Under the pieces are notes generated by a model, which did no database searches, was not told where the DNA came from, and saw only the letters and a program-made list of their open reading frames with translations. Of a DNA stretch of 32,554 nucleotides, positions 14,925 through 22,922 are shown piece after piece. Position 1 is the first letter of the stretch. Every line of letters begins with the position of its first letter. This DNA comes from Vitreoscilla massiliensis. GTDB taxonomy: Bacteria; Pseudomonadota; Gammaproteobacteria; Burkholderiales; Neisseriaceae. Location of the stretch: positions 419,918-452,471 of the forward strand of contig NZ_LN898221.1 in assembly GCF_001457815.1 (NCBI RefSeq), written 5' to 3'. A program made the position numbers and the translations under genes.

Positions 14925-15991
14925 CCGAAAATATCCTTAAACGTCTGCTCGTCTTTTTCCTGCAACTCAGCAAGTGAATATTGCTTGCCTGTTTGTGGGT
15001 CAACGAAGCGATCTATTGTGTATTTGCCGTCTTTGTACAGCTTGTAACGTGATGCACCCAGCCACTCTTGCTGAAAGGCATCTGATTGCTTGCTGAACCA
15101 TGTCGCATACGTTTCATTTGCCGATACTGTGCCGCGTTTGTCGCCGTTTTCAGGTCGTCTGCCATCCAGCTTTTCATCTTCATCAAATATGGGCACTGTT
15201 ACACTGCGACAGTTCGGGTGCATGGGCGGTGTTGGATGCGATTCACTTGTCCTGTATCGCTTTCCGTCTAATGATGCACAGGTTTTAGATGTGCGCCCAT
15301 CCAGCGTTGCCACAAACTGTATCCACTCCACGCCAGCCTTCTTATACGTCTCCGCATAAGCAGTATTGCCGATGTGGTTGCGTATCGTACGCACATCACG
15401 GTCAAGCGACTGGCGCGGTGCATTTAACAGGCCATCGATGTAATCGGCCGCTTTAGTACCACGCAATCGCTGAATGATTTGTTGATTCGTCATGCCATCT
15501 GCAATGCCCTGTCGTGTTGTATTCAACAAGATATTGCGACTTGTTTCGTCTATGCTAGACAGCATCTCATCTATCAACCGACCGCCCATCACTGGCTTGG
15601 ATTTAGCCGCTTTCACCACAGCAGCGCCAGTCACCGCCCCTACATTTGCGCCACTTGCCTGCATCAACTTGGTGACATACTGCGCTTCTTGTGCTGCAAA
15701 CGCATGTATTTGCTCGTCAAACTTTTCAGCAATGCTTTGCCCAACGTCTGACTGCCACTCATTGATGAGGCTCTGTATTTCGCGTAATGGAGGCGTAGTG
15801 TATTTGCCAGCCATTAAAGCCGTTCGCTCTGCATCTGATAATTCAAGAAGCAAAATAAGCAGCTTATCAAGCATGGAATTGGTTTGTGCATTGAACAGCT
15901 TTAGTAATTCATTCACCGCATGTGTACTCGCTCTGGTTGAGTATGCACTGTGTTGTGCAAGTGCTTGAATGAGTTTATCTAAATTTGTCAT
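14921..15991 (-). CDS. Head morphogenesis protein (SPP1 gp7 / Mu F-like)
   Basis: This is a 356-residue protein. A C-terminal domain with WIQFVATLDGRTSKTCASLD and THPTPPMHPNCRSV-type residues (SHPTPPMHPNCRSVTVPIFD) is the hallmark of the SPP1 gp7/phage Mu F minor head family. Members associate with the portal inside the capsid and aid DNA ejection. It directly follows the portal with an ATGA overlap, the standard arrangement. Confidence 0.88.
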   Translation of the reverse strand: MTNLDKLIQALAQHSAYSTRASTHAVNELLKLFNAQTNSMLDKLLILLLELSDAERTALMAGKYTTPPLREIQSLINEWQSDVGQSIAEKFDEQIHAFAAQEAQYVTKLMQASGANVGAVTGAAVVKAAKSKPVMGGRLIDEMLSSIDETSRNILLNTTRQGIADGMTNQQIIQRLRGTKAADYIDGLLNAPRQSLDRDVRTIRNHIGNTAYAETYKKAGVEWIQFVATLDGRTSKTCASLDGKRYRTSESHPTPPMHPNCRSVTVPIFDEDEKLDGRRPENGDKRGTVSANETYATWFSKQSDAFQQEWLGASRYKLYKDGKYTIDRFVDPQTGKQYSLAELQEKDEQTFKDIFG

Positions 15992-17337
15992 GTCGGTATA
16001 TCAGCTTGAGTAATTCCAGTCCGCAACAACACATCATCGTCATATGTGCGCTCAGGTATCTTGCCTGTTTGCAAGTAATCCCACACGGTTTGGTCTGATA
16101 CTTTGCCCATTGTGGCAAGGTTAATCAACTGCTGGAGCATGGCTGTGTCAGTCACATTGCTTGTAAATTCAGGCTTAACTGTGAATATCACTTCATCTTG
16201 ATTTGCACCGATTAGCTCTGCGATGTATTTCAAGACTTGCTCGACACCCTCAGCAACCGTCACCACTACACTGTACAAGCTGGCATATTGGTCATTCTGT
16301 CGTGCTTTACGCGCTTCGCCAGACTCTTGTGATGATGTGTCCATCACCTTTGCGCCAGCTTCGAGTGCCGCGTTCTTTTGGTCTTGCATCGCAGTGCGCT
16401 TAGCCGTGATGCCAGTGCCTGTTATTTCCAGGTATCCGCATGACGCATCCGTTGGCAAGAGCCAAGCAAAAATACCGCTTGCAACCCTTGGCACTTCATC
16501 CTCATCCATGCCGATAATGTACGGCTGTGGGTGGGCTGTGTGGTGTAACTCTTGATAATAGTCAGCGCTTAACTGGTAATACTTCACAGCAGCGTAGGCC
16601 ATTGTGAGCAATGGTATTTTGTCCACATCGACTGAATTATCAGTGCTGCCAGTGATAACAGCAGGAATGTAAGACAAGCCTTTGCCTGAGCTGGTCATGT
16701 ATGGCACAGCTTCTTCGAGCGTCTGGCCTTTATCGTCCAACAATTCCGATACACAGTAGCCATCTTGCAACGACAATACGCGGTACACATCGTCATATTC
16801 ATGACTGTATCGGTCTGCATCGGGCTTTTTGCGCTGCTCTTTCAGCACAAGCAACGTAATGTCTTGGCGGCCATTTATGCCTGTTACTTGCCAGTTAATC
16901 AGACTCTCAGCGTTATAGACCGCAATGTACGGCTTGCCGCTTTCATCAATATCAGCAAGCAAGCATGAGCGTCCCGTCTCCATGACATCGTTACATGTGC
17001 GACTGTACATCTGCTTTAGACTGAAGCCATCATCCGTGGCATTCTGCTCCATGTCTTGCATGGCACTTGGCAACTCGACTTCGGGCATTTGCTTGCTGAT
17101 TAAGCCCGTTGCAGTGCGTAGTGCATCTTGCACCCAATTCGGATATTCGGCTCGGCTCAGGTAGGCTTTGTACACATCGCTTTGCATATCAGCGTCTAAT
17201 TGCCTCATGCCGTTAGACATGGGCAAAAACTTCACCCGCTTGTCTTTTACCGCTTGCTGCCCTTTTGCAGCCAGTCGCACCAACTCCCACAATGGAGCTG
17301 CTTCGGCATATTCGGGATGTGTTGTGCTTACTGACAT
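15988..17337 (-). CDS. Portal protein (DUF4055 family)
   Basis: This is a 449-residue protein. Its N-terminus (LAAKGQQAVKDKRVKFLPMS, YKAYLSRAEYPNWVQDALRT) and ADYYQELHHTAHPQPYIIGM are characteristic of DUF4055 portal proteins. Twelve copies form the DNA channel at one capsid vertex and dock the terminase. It lies between large terminase and head morphogenesis protein. A terminator-like hairpin separates it from the terminase gene. Confidence 0.9.
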   Translation of the reverse strand: MSVSTTHPEYAEAAPLWELVRLAAKGQQAVKDKRVKFLPMSNGMRQLDADMQSDVYKAYLSRAEYPNWVQDALRTATGLISKQMPEVELPSAMQDMEQNATDDGFSLKQMYSRTCNDVMETGRSCLLADIDESGKPYIAVYNAESLINWQVTGINGRQDITLLVLKEQRKKPDADRYSHEYDDVYRVLSLQDGYCVSELLDDKGQTLEEAVPYMTSSGKGLSYIPAVITGSTDNSVDVDKIPLLTMAYAAVKYYQLSADYYQELHHTAHPQPYIIGMDEDEVPRVASGIFAWLLPTDASCGYLEITGTGITAKRTAMQDQKNAALEAGAKVMDTSSQESGEARKARQNDQYASLYSVVVTVAEGVEQVLKYIAELIGANQDEVIFTVKPEFTSNVTDTAMLQQLINLATMGKVSDQTVWDYLQTGKIPERTYDDDVLLRTGITQADIPT

Positions 17338-17349
17338 ATTGTTCTCAAT

Positions 17350-17372
17350 AAAAAAGCACCCCGAAAGGTGCT
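17350..17372 (-). terminator. Intrinsic terminator/attenuator between terminase and portal
   Basis: AGCACC and GGTGCT arms (17372-17355 on the minus strand) enclose six bases and are followed by six T. The T run ends about 12 nt upstream of the portal start. Confidence 0.78.
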
Positions 17373-17373
17373 G

Positions 17374-18612
17374 TTAAATCATTCTGATGCTTGTTTGTTT
17401 GAATGAGCCGCGTTTTTTCATTATCGGCTCTAGTGCATAGCGTGCTGCATCAATCCAATGGTTATGCTCATCCATTAATACTGGTAACACATCGCCACTC
17501 AATCGGTCTGTTTTGTAGCTGTATAGCCTGAACTCACTTGCAACCTGTTTGCAGTCGGGGTGGATGATGATTTCATCAAATGACTTCATGAACTCGATGC
17601 CATCCTCTACACTGCCTTTGCCCTTTTTCACGCCCACCATCTTTGGCAGTCCATGTCGCTTTAAGTAGCTGATAGATTCAGGACGCGCACTGTCTGCACG
17701 CATCGGGTATTTGGCTGCATTAGGCATGTGGCGCAGTATGTGTGGTGCGGTTGCGTCCAGCTCCAAGCCAGTCTTTCCGCACTCACGGCGTATGTGTAGC
17801 GTGTTGCCATTGATATAGCACTCAACGCCAGCAGTCGGATCGTTTGCGAATCCAAAGTCGAGACCATAGTATGGCCCTTGCCAGTTTGATTGTGGCTCGA
17901 ATGCTTGGATACGGTATTTATTGCGGAAAACTTGTGCTTCAGATTGCGTCCGATACGCGCCCTCCCAAATCCACGCATATTCTTCAGGACTTAAGCGGCG
18001 CATATCGTCCAGCCGCTCTTGTTCAAGTACAGCAGGAAACCACGGATTGTCTGTGTAATTCATCTCGACAATGATTGCATCACTTGGAGGCGTTACGCGA
18101 AATCGCGTATCGGTCGCGGACCCTTTTGCCTCAGGATTCCATGTCACCCACACTTCTGAATCATTTTCACGCACTGTAGGCGTGAGTTTCTTCCATGCAA
18201 TATCTGAGACTGTTTCAGCTTCATCTACCCATGCAACCAGTATTCGCGCTTTAGACTTGATGCTGTCTAGGTTTGTACGCAAACCGCAAAATGAATAACT
18301 GACTAAGCCATTTTTGGTTCGTATGTACTTTTCACCAATGTCAAAATAATCATTCAGCCACGGTATTGAGTGGATTGCCTGCTTCACCTCCTCCATCGAA
18401 GAATCTTCAAGCGAGTTCATAAACTCACGGCCACACAGTATCGTGCCTGATATGCCAGCTTGTGCTGCTTGGTAAGCCTTTACTGCCGACATGAGTGCAA
18501 ATGTGCGTGTCTTAGCACTTCCCCGCCCACCGTGTGCGCCCTTGTACCGTGACTTGCTCGCAAATACAGGTATTAGCTTCGGTGGTAACTCAATCCGTGC
18601 CGTTTGTGACAT
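17374..18612 (-). CDS. Terminase large subunit (PBSX/Terminase_3 type)
   Basis: This is a 412-residue protein. Walker A is GGRGSAKTRTF near residue 29 and Walker B is ILVAWVDEAET near 125. The nuclease domain begins about YYGLDFGFANDPTAGVE (residue 240), with later acidic residues (ADSARPES, DEHNHWIDAARYA). It pumps DNA into the prohead and cuts concatemers. The start overlaps the small subunit gene by 23 bases. Sequence is complete and motifs are intact. Confidence 0.93.
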   Translation of the reverse strand: MSQTARIELPPKLIPVFASKSRYKGAHGGRGSAKTRTFALMSAVKAYQAAQAGISGTILCGREFMNSLEDSSMEEVKQAIHSIPWLNDYFDIGEKYIRTKNGLVSYSFCGLRTNLDSIKSKARILVAWVDEAETVSDIAWKKLTPTVRENDSEVWVTWNPEAKGSATDTRFRVTPPSDAIIVEMNYTDNPWFPAVLEQERLDDMRRLSPEEYAWIWEGAYRTQSEAQVFRNKYRIQAFEPQSNWQGPYYGLDFGFANDPTAGVECYINGNTLHIRRECGKTGLELDATAPHILRHMPNAAKYPMRADSARPESISYLKRHGLPKMVGVKKGKGSVEDGIEFMKSFDEIIIHPDCKQVASEFRLYSYKTDRLSGDVLPVLMDEHNHWIDAARYALEPIMKKRGSFKQTSIRMI

Positions 18613-19012
18613 TTGGTGCTACCAATTGAATTATGGTTGGTGCTTGATTCATCTTATCGCCACCTGTTGTGACATCTAACTCTTGTTTGTCAGACCATCC
18701 AAAATTCTTTAATGCGAAAATTGGCCCTGTAGCAGAGCTGAAAGTGTTGAGTCGTTTTTCATACTCCATTTCAACCAGAAGCTTTGCCCTTTTTACCGAG
18801 TCCAGAAATTCAGGATATTCCTCATAATTATAGAAAGCTTGCTTGCTACTCAGGCCAAGTGCAAGGATTAAACCCGTAAGCAAGATTGGTTCTTCTTTTG
18901 AGCGACACCAACTAATGTAGGTATCCACACGCTCATCAAATTCTTGCGGCGACTTTATCAGTCTTGGCCGACCCACAGCATTTGGCGCTGCGTCTTTTGC
19001 AGCCTCCGTCAT
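18590..19012 (-). CDS. Terminase small subunit
   Basis: This 140-residue protein (VGRPRLIKSPQEFDERVDTY ... GLILALGLSSKQAFYNYEEY) has a helix-turn-helix typical of DNA-recognising small terminases that bind pac or cos sites. GGAG precedes the start. It is immediately upstream of the large subunit. Confidence 0.85.
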   Translation of the reverse strand: MTEAAKDAAPNAVGRPRLIKSPQEFDERVDTYISWCRSKEEPILLTGLILALGLSSKQAFYNYEEYPEFLDSVKRAKLLVEMEYEKRLNTFSSATGPIFALKNFGWSDKQELDVTTGGDKMNQAPTIIQLVAPNVTNGTD

Positions 19013-19031
19013 GCTGCTACTCCTTTACTTG

Positions 19032-19385
19032 TTATTTGCTTGATGCCGCTTCTTTGGTTTGCTTGTGCAACTCATCACGAACCATCTCACGCACAGCATT
19101 GGGCAGGTCAATCTGAATAAAATCATCTAACCTCTTATTCATCAGTTTGCTTGAGATTAAATCCATCAGTACACTTACGGCCTGCTCATTCAGCATCTCA
19201 TTGTGCGCCATCTCCTTGAGCCTACCAACTTCCACGCCCATAGCATTGGCAAATGGATACATAATTTCGGGCGCAAACTCAACCAATGTCTGTACTGTGT
19301 TTAATGTGATTTTTCCTGATTTAATTACAGTTGAAATTGCAGCACTTAGATATTGCTCATCACTTCTCATGTCATCAATATTCAT
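19032..19385 (-). CDS. Hypothetical phage protein with C-terminal LPNAVR module
   Basis: This is a 117-residue helical protein. Its last 30 residues (LDDFIQIDLPNAVREMVRDE) closely match the C-terminus of the adjacent gene product (LDDFIKTTLPNAVRAIVQDE). The central part (EIMYPFANAMGVEVGRLKEM, then LNEQAVSVLMDLI) recalls the N-terminal repeats of some phage tape measure proteins. It precedes the terminase genes; function unknown. Confidence 0.6.
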   Translation of the reverse strand: MNIDDMRSDEQYLSAAISTVIKSGKITLNTVQTLVEFAPEIMYPFANAMGVEVGRLKEMAHNEMLNEQAVSVLMDLISSKLMNKRLDDFIQIDLPNAVREMVRDELHKQTKEAASSK

Positions 19386-19768
19386 TTAATCTCCATTACT
19401 GCGGCCTTAGCCTGCTTATTCATCTCATCTTGAACAATAGCACGCACAGCATTGGGCAGTGTAGTTTTAATAAAGTCATCCAGCATCGATTGAAACTCTT
19501 TCGTATCAACGCTAATCTTCATTTCTGCATTAGCCATATCTTGCCCTTTGCTATCGTCATTCATTGCTGAGAATCGGTAATGGCCACTATTCATACCCTT
19601 GGCGCCACCAAACTTCATTGATTCATCGGCATGGTATTGAATGGTAACAATGCCGTCTTTCACTTCCACACTGCTGACATTATCCCCAAGCGCATTGCCT
19701 TGGCTGTCACATGGGACAATCACAGTGCCGTGATTTGGATAGTGCTTTGTCGTTAATCCAAGCTTCAT
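19382..19768 (-). CDS. Hypothetical phage protein sharing the LPNAVR C-terminal module
   Basis: This is a 128-residue protein. The N-terminal 90 residues are beta-rich (GLTTKHYPNHGTVIVPCDSQ ... SVEVKDGIVTIQYHADESMK). The C-terminal helix pair matches that of its downstream neighbour. It is coupled by four-base overlaps on both sides. The two proteins may be different modules attached to one docking segment. No function recognised. Confidence 0.6.
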   Translation of the reverse strand: MKLGLTTKHYPNHGTVIVPCDSQGNALGDNVSSVEVKDGIVTIQYHADESMKFGGAKGMNSGHYRFSAMNDDSKGQDMANAEMKISVDTKEFQSMLDDFIKTTLPNAVRAIVQDEMNKQAKAAVMEIK

Positions 19769-20067
19769 TTGATTTCACTCCACTTCTTCAACGGACACGC
19801 CTCGGTCGCATACTCAATCTTCTTGAGCACCTTGCAACCACACTCCAAGCACTTGTCGTCACTGAGTATCGTTGCTGGCGATGGCATCCCGTTCTTTCGG
19901 CTCACTTGGTCGCATTGCTCACATATCAAATAGCGCTCTTTCTGTTGTTCTTTTGTTGCAAGCACCTGTTCGCCTGTCAGCGCAGCTTTAACCACCTTGC
20001 CAGCAGATTGCACAAAATGCTTGGCTTCTCGTGCCAGTCGTCTTTCTTCACATGATTGACAGCCCAT
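19765..20067 (-). CDS. Cysteine-rich zinc-binding phage protein
   Basis: This is a 100-residue protein from ATG 20067. It opens MGCQSCEERR and contains CEQCDQ and CLECGC pairs plus a late cysteine (TEACPLKKW), a likely zinc ribbon. It lies in the short gene block between the late leader and terminase. Function unknown; probably nucleic acid or protein binding. Confidence 0.6.
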   Translation of the reverse strand: MGCQSCEERRLAREAKHFVQSAGKVVKAALTGEQVLATKEQQKERYLICEQCDQVSRKNGMPSPATILSDDKCLECGCKVLKKIEYATEACPLKKWSEIK

Positions 20068-20147
20068 CACTTAACCTTTCTCAATAGCATCACAAGCCAA
20101 AGCAGGAATGCCCACAACTGTTTTAAGCTTTGTTTGCGCTCATTCAT
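20067..20147 (-). CDS. 26-residue basic/hydrophobic peptide
   Basis: ATG 20147 overlaps the previous stop and the frame reads MNERKQSLKQLWAFLLWLVM followed by LLRKVK. It ends in a TGATG overlap with the next gene. Basic ends around one hydrophobic helix suggest a membrane peptide. The perfect coupling on both sides supports real translation. Confidence 0.5.
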   Translation of the reverse strand: MNERKQSLKQLWAFLLWLVMLLRKVK

Positions 20148-20326
20148 TGAATCACTCGCTCGGGCATCATCTTGATAATCGCATCACGGGTCAGCACCAC
20201 TTTTGACCAATCGTGAAAGTATTGGAACGTGAACTCGTCACCATCAATCTTTAAGCACTTGGCCGCATTGCCGCTTGGCAGTATCAATTGAGTGCCAATC
20301 TTGATGTTTAATTGTCTGCGTTGCAT
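20144..20326 (-). CDS. Small hypothetical protein, first late-operon gene
   Basis: This is a 60-residue protein from ATG 20326 (MQRRQLNIKIGTQLILPSGN ... FTFQYFHDWSKVVLTRDAII). It is a compact beta-rich protein of a type common at the start of phage late operons. An ATG at 20356 lies inside the terminator and is unlikely to be used. It is the first gene after the long leader. Confidence 0.55.
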   Translation of the reverse strand: MQRRQLNIKIGTQLILPSGNAAKCLKIDGDEFTFQYFHDWSKVVLTRDAIIKMMPERVIQ

Positions 20327-20340
20327 ATTTAACGCCCATG

Positions 20341-20366
20341 AAAAAACCCGCCTCAATGGACGGGTT
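20341..20366 (-). terminator. Intrinsic terminator in the late leader, next to the first late gene
   Basis: AACCCG and CGGGTT arms (20366-20345 on the minus strand) enclose ten bases and are followed by six T, ending 15 nt before the ATG at 20326. A transcript starting at 20.75 kb must pass it to reach the late genes. Confidence 0.75.
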
Positions 20367-20753
20367 CAATATCTTTAAATTTTCGCGTTTCTTCGACATA
20401 TCTGTGTGATATGTACACGCTGTAAGCTAATTTACTTAGTCAAACATAAACAGCAATCTCTATCATGCTTAAGGATTACATTCATCCACTGAATATGTTT
20501 GATTAAATAAACTAATTCACTTAAAACATGCGGCACCACAAGCGAGGATTACTCTTAATTGGTTTGGACTTACCCTGTATGCCATTTACCGCATGTTCTA
20601 AATAAACTAAAAGCACCTTGATTCTTGATTAAACAAGTGCTTTAAAGAGTAAAGCAGGCGGTAACCACCTGCTGTTACCCTGTTTCAGTAAGATTGTTGA
20701 GCGGTAAGACGCCCCTATATTCAACAGCCTAAAATGCAAGCTCTGCCGAATAT
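20367..20753 (-). ncRNA. Structured late-operon leader
   Basis: About 390 bases without a gene lie downstream of the promoter at 20760-20788. Inverted repeats on the minus strand are: CTATATTC/GAATATAG near the predicted 5' end (20716-20756); GCAGG.GG/CC.CCTGC (20656-20674); a terminator-like stem AAAGCAC/GTGCTTT (20610-20643); AACATGCGG/CCGCATGTT (20525-20597); and a 19-bp dyad ACATATC-N5-GATATGT (20396-20414). The layout resembles the pR'-tR' region of lambdoid phages. Confidence 0.5.
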
Positions 20754-20759
20754 AGCTAA

Positions 20760-20788
20760 ATCATACTAAAAGTGTGTCACCTTGTCAA
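20760..20788 (-). promoter_or_regulatory. Probable late promoter (pR'-like)
   Basis: The minus strand reads TTGACA (20788-20783), a 17-nt spacer and TATGAT (20765-20760), close to sigma-70 consensus. It lies just downstream of the gene in Q position and upstream of the structured leader. Confidence 0.75.
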
Positions 20789-20823
20789 CAGCATATCGTT
20801 TTTTAAATCAAAATGTTGTGATG

Positions 20824-21363
20824 CTATGCAGCAATTTTCTCACACCAAAATAACTTTTTTGCTCGAAGCTCCTGTTCAAGCTTTTCCTCTGCTGCATACT
20901 GCCACTCTCTGCATTGTTTTTCTATCTTGTCTCGATAGCGATACAGCACTTTGCGCTCTTTGTCGTGCTTATCTGCAAGCCGCATCATTTTGTATTGCTT
21001 ATCACCCTTGCAGTACAAACTTGCAAGCAAATCATCAACAATCAAAATGTTCATGCAAACATGGTCAAATTGCGTTGCAAGCGTTACCAGACCATCTGCA
21101 AAGTCTGTGCTGCCACGGCCATACTCGCACTGTATCGCAGCTAGCTCAAACGGGTGGTGGCTTAGTATTGCCTCAACTGTTTGAATCACCCATACGGCCT
21201 GTGCAAGCTTCTCCTGTGCGCTTAAATCATCGGGCGATGTACTGGCACTTGCACCGCATTGCTCACCCAGGCGCATAATTGCCGCTGTGTTACTGTAGCC
21301 CATTGTGCTACGTTCTGCTGTTTCGTATGACCAACGCAATGCGTGACCTAAGTTTCTGAACAT
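20824..21363 (-). CDS. Protein in antiterminator Q position, unrecognised family
   Basis: This is a 179-residue protein (MFRNLGHALRWSYETAERST ... LAQAVWVIQTVEAILSHHPF ... VLYRYRDKIEKQCREWQYAA). It is mostly helical, with a basic coiled C-terminal half. GGGGA precedes the ATG. It follows rusA, ninB and ybcO-like genes and directly precedes a strong promoter with an early terminator. That is where lambdoid phages keep the late antiterminator Q. I do not recognise Q motifs, so the role is inferred from position only. Confidence 0.6.
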   Translation of the reverse strand: MFRNLGHALRWSYETAERSTMGYSNTAAIMRLGEQCGASASTSPDDLSAQEKLAQAVWVIQTVEAILSHHPFELAAIQCEYGRGSTDFADGLVTLATQFDHVCMNILIVDDLLASLYCKGDKQYKMMRLADKHDKERKVLYRYRDKIEKQCREWQYAAEEKLEQELRAKKLFWCEKIAA

Positions 21364-21365
21364 AG

Positions 21366-21662
21366 CTAAATCCCCTTTATCAAACCTTTATTGACCAAAA
21401 TGTCCTGCGTTCTAAGCACTGCGGTCTTAAATTCACTGTCCAGATATTCGCCATCAAAATCAGTCTTTACACGACCATCAAGCACATCATGGCAAGCACT
21501 GCACGCATAAGCGCCAAATATGTCCTTAGGCTTCTTACCCATACCGCCTAGACCGCCCTTGCGGTAATGAGCAAATACAGTGGTTTCGCTGTTATAGTTG
21601 CAAATACCGATTAAGCGCACCTGGCATTCTTCATTTCTTGCTGACTGTGTGATTTTGCTCAT
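21366..21662 (-). CDS. YbcO/DUF1364 family HNH-like nuclease
   Basis: This 98-residue protein (SARNEECQVRLIGICNYNSE, VFAHYRKGGLGGMGKKPKDI, YACSACHDVLDGR) has the DUF1364/YbcO arrangement of cysteines and histidines. YbcO of E. coli is a metal-dependent HNH-type endonuclease from a lambdoid prophage. It sits next to ninB and rusA in the nin-like recombination block. Confidence 0.85.
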   Translation of the reverse strand: MSKITQSARNEECQVRLIGICNYNSETTVFAHYRKGGLGGMGKKPKDIFGAYACSACHDVLDGRVKTDFDGEYLDSEFKTAVLRTQDILVNKGLIKGI

Positions 21663-22075
21663 CAGTAAACACCTCGAAATTGCACGCCACTCTCAATCCC
21701 GTACGCTTCAACATAGGTAATCAGGCTTGCACAGCGCTTAATGCTCATTTTTGCTGTGGATTCACGAATATTCACCCATTCACCCTCCAGTCCCGTGACT
21801 ACCTGATGCGGCAAATCGGTAGCAACTGCATGGCCTGATACAAACAATGGCTTCCATTGCTGAGGCTTGAGCCATTCACCCTGATATGGCAATTGTTCAG
21901 CTACATCGCCAATCATTGCGTGTAAACAGGCGTTTTGCTCATCACTGCGTGTTTTCTCTCGCAACTCAATGACCACTTCCTCATGCTCCAGCAATCCAGC
22001 ATCAAGTAATTGCATCATCAAGAACAAAACGTGCTCTCTGTTTTTTGGGTTTATGAATCGTGTTACTTTGTTCAT
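21662..22075 (-). CDS. ninB: NinB recombination protein
   Basis: This is a 137-residue protein. The segment ELREKTRSDEQNACLHAMIG and the following EQLPYQGEWLKPQQWKPLFV are characteristic of NinB (lambda Orf), a single-strand DNA-binding recombination mediator that loads strand-exchange proteins. Overlaps both neighbours by one to four bases. Intact. Confidence 0.9.
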   Translation of the reverse strand: MNKVTRFINPKNREHVLFLMMQLLDAGLLEHEEVVIELREKTRSDEQNACLHAMIGDVAEQLPYQGEWLKPQQWKPLFVSGHAVATDLPHQVVTGLEGEWVNIRESTAKMSIKRCASLITYVEAYGIESGVQFRGVY

Positions 22076-22428
22076 TCCATCACCTCATACCGAATCAACA
22101 AGCCGCCATCTTTTACTGGCTCGCCGTATTGCAGCTTTATCTTGCGCACTTGGTTGTCATTGACATACAAGCAGCCCTGTAAAGCGTCTAGGGCGACCTT
22201 TAAGCAGTTATCAAGGTCTAGGCATACCTTTGACGCTTCGCCGCTCTTTGTAAGCTTTGGCAGCAGCTCTATCGACAAGCAAACGTGGTTATCAATTGGC
22301 GCTCTACCAACAATGACTGCAATTTGGCTTTTGTAAGCCACAGCCTCTTTAGATACGATGCTGCGGCCTTTGAAGTGCTTCCAGTATCGATTGGCGCTAA
22401 TTGGGTACGGCAGCATGTATGTTTTCAT
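22072..22428 (-). CDS. rusA: RusA-family Holliday junction resolvase
   Basis: This is a 118-residue protein from ATG 22428. The sequence KVCLDLDNCLKVALDALQGC followed by LYVNDNQVRKI carries the conserved aspartates of RusA (DLDN, ALD, NDNQ). The enzyme resolves branched DNA before packaging. GGGA lies upstream. It is grouped with ninB and ybcO, the common order. Confidence 0.9.
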   Translation of the reverse strand: MKTYMLPYPISANRYWKHFKGRSIVSKEAVAYKSQIAVIVGRAPIDNHVCLSIELLPKLTKSGEASKVCLDLDNCLKVALDALQGCLYVNDNQVRKIKLQYGEPVKDGGLLIRYEVME

Positions 22429-22449
22429 CAATTCCCATCCCAGCTTTCG

Positions 22450-22557
22450 TTAATTGTCATCGTAGCCATCCACATAGCCGTAGCCCTCACCTGTTATTGC
22501 GTCATACCCCTCAAACCACATCACCCACCATAGGAAAAAATAAACTGGGTTAATCAT
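22450..22557 (-). CDS. 35-residue small protein
   Basis: ATG 22557 overlaps the previous stop and has an excellent site (GGAGGTGGAG). The frame reads MINPVYFFLWWVMWFEGYDA then ITGEGYGYVDGYDDN. A hydrophobic aromatic N-terminus and an acidic tyrosine/glycine tail are visible. Coupling suggests it is translated; function unknown. Confidence 0.55.
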   Translation of the reverse strand: MINPVYFFLWWVMWFEGYDAITGEGYGYVDGYDDN

Positions 22558-22919
22558 TGCTCCACCTCCTCAATCAATCTCGCCAAATACCACTGCGCCT
22601 TTTTCAAATCCTCGGCAGGATTCACTTTCTTCTCATAGCGCCACATGTACTTTTGCACATTGCCTTTTAAGTAGCCTGTGAACGCGTCAGGCGTCATGCT
22701 GGCTTTGATGGCATCTATGCATTCAATTTCACCGCTTGCGTAGTGTGAGGGGCTGTTTACTGCGTCATGAGCAGCCTCAGCGCCACCCCAGTGCTGCATC
22801 TTGTCGTTTTGGCACAAACTCACAGTTTTAAAACCATCCTGCTCGACGCTGCATGAATCACACAAATTGCTCATGTGGCCGTAACCTCCTATAAATCCAC
22901 ACTGTTTGCATCCAACCAT
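22554..22919 (-). CDS. DUF3310 protein with N-terminal zinc ribbon
   Basis: This is a 121-residue protein from ATG 22919. The N-terminal CKQCGFIGGYGHMSNLCDSC is a zinc knuckle. The C-terminal NSPSHYASGEIECIDAIKAS and YLKGNVQKYMWRYEKKVNPA, then LKKAQWYLARLIEE, are the DUF3310 signature found in many phages (often labelled nucleotide kinase, without proof). The zinc part appears to be a fusion. Located in the replication/early block. Confidence 0.8.
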   Translation of the reverse strand: MVGCKQCGFIGGYGHMSNLCDSCSVEQDGFKTVSLCQNDKMQHWGGAEAAHDAVNSPSHYASGEIECIDAIKASMTPDAFTGYLKGNVQKYMWRYEKKVNPAEDLKKAQWYLARLIEEVEQ

Positions 22920-22922
22920 CAC

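Noticed and set aside
20640..20760. Possible tRNA in the late leader (GC-rich hairpins)
   Set aside because: No cloverleaf with T-loop GTTCRA and acceptor pairing could be drawn on either strand.
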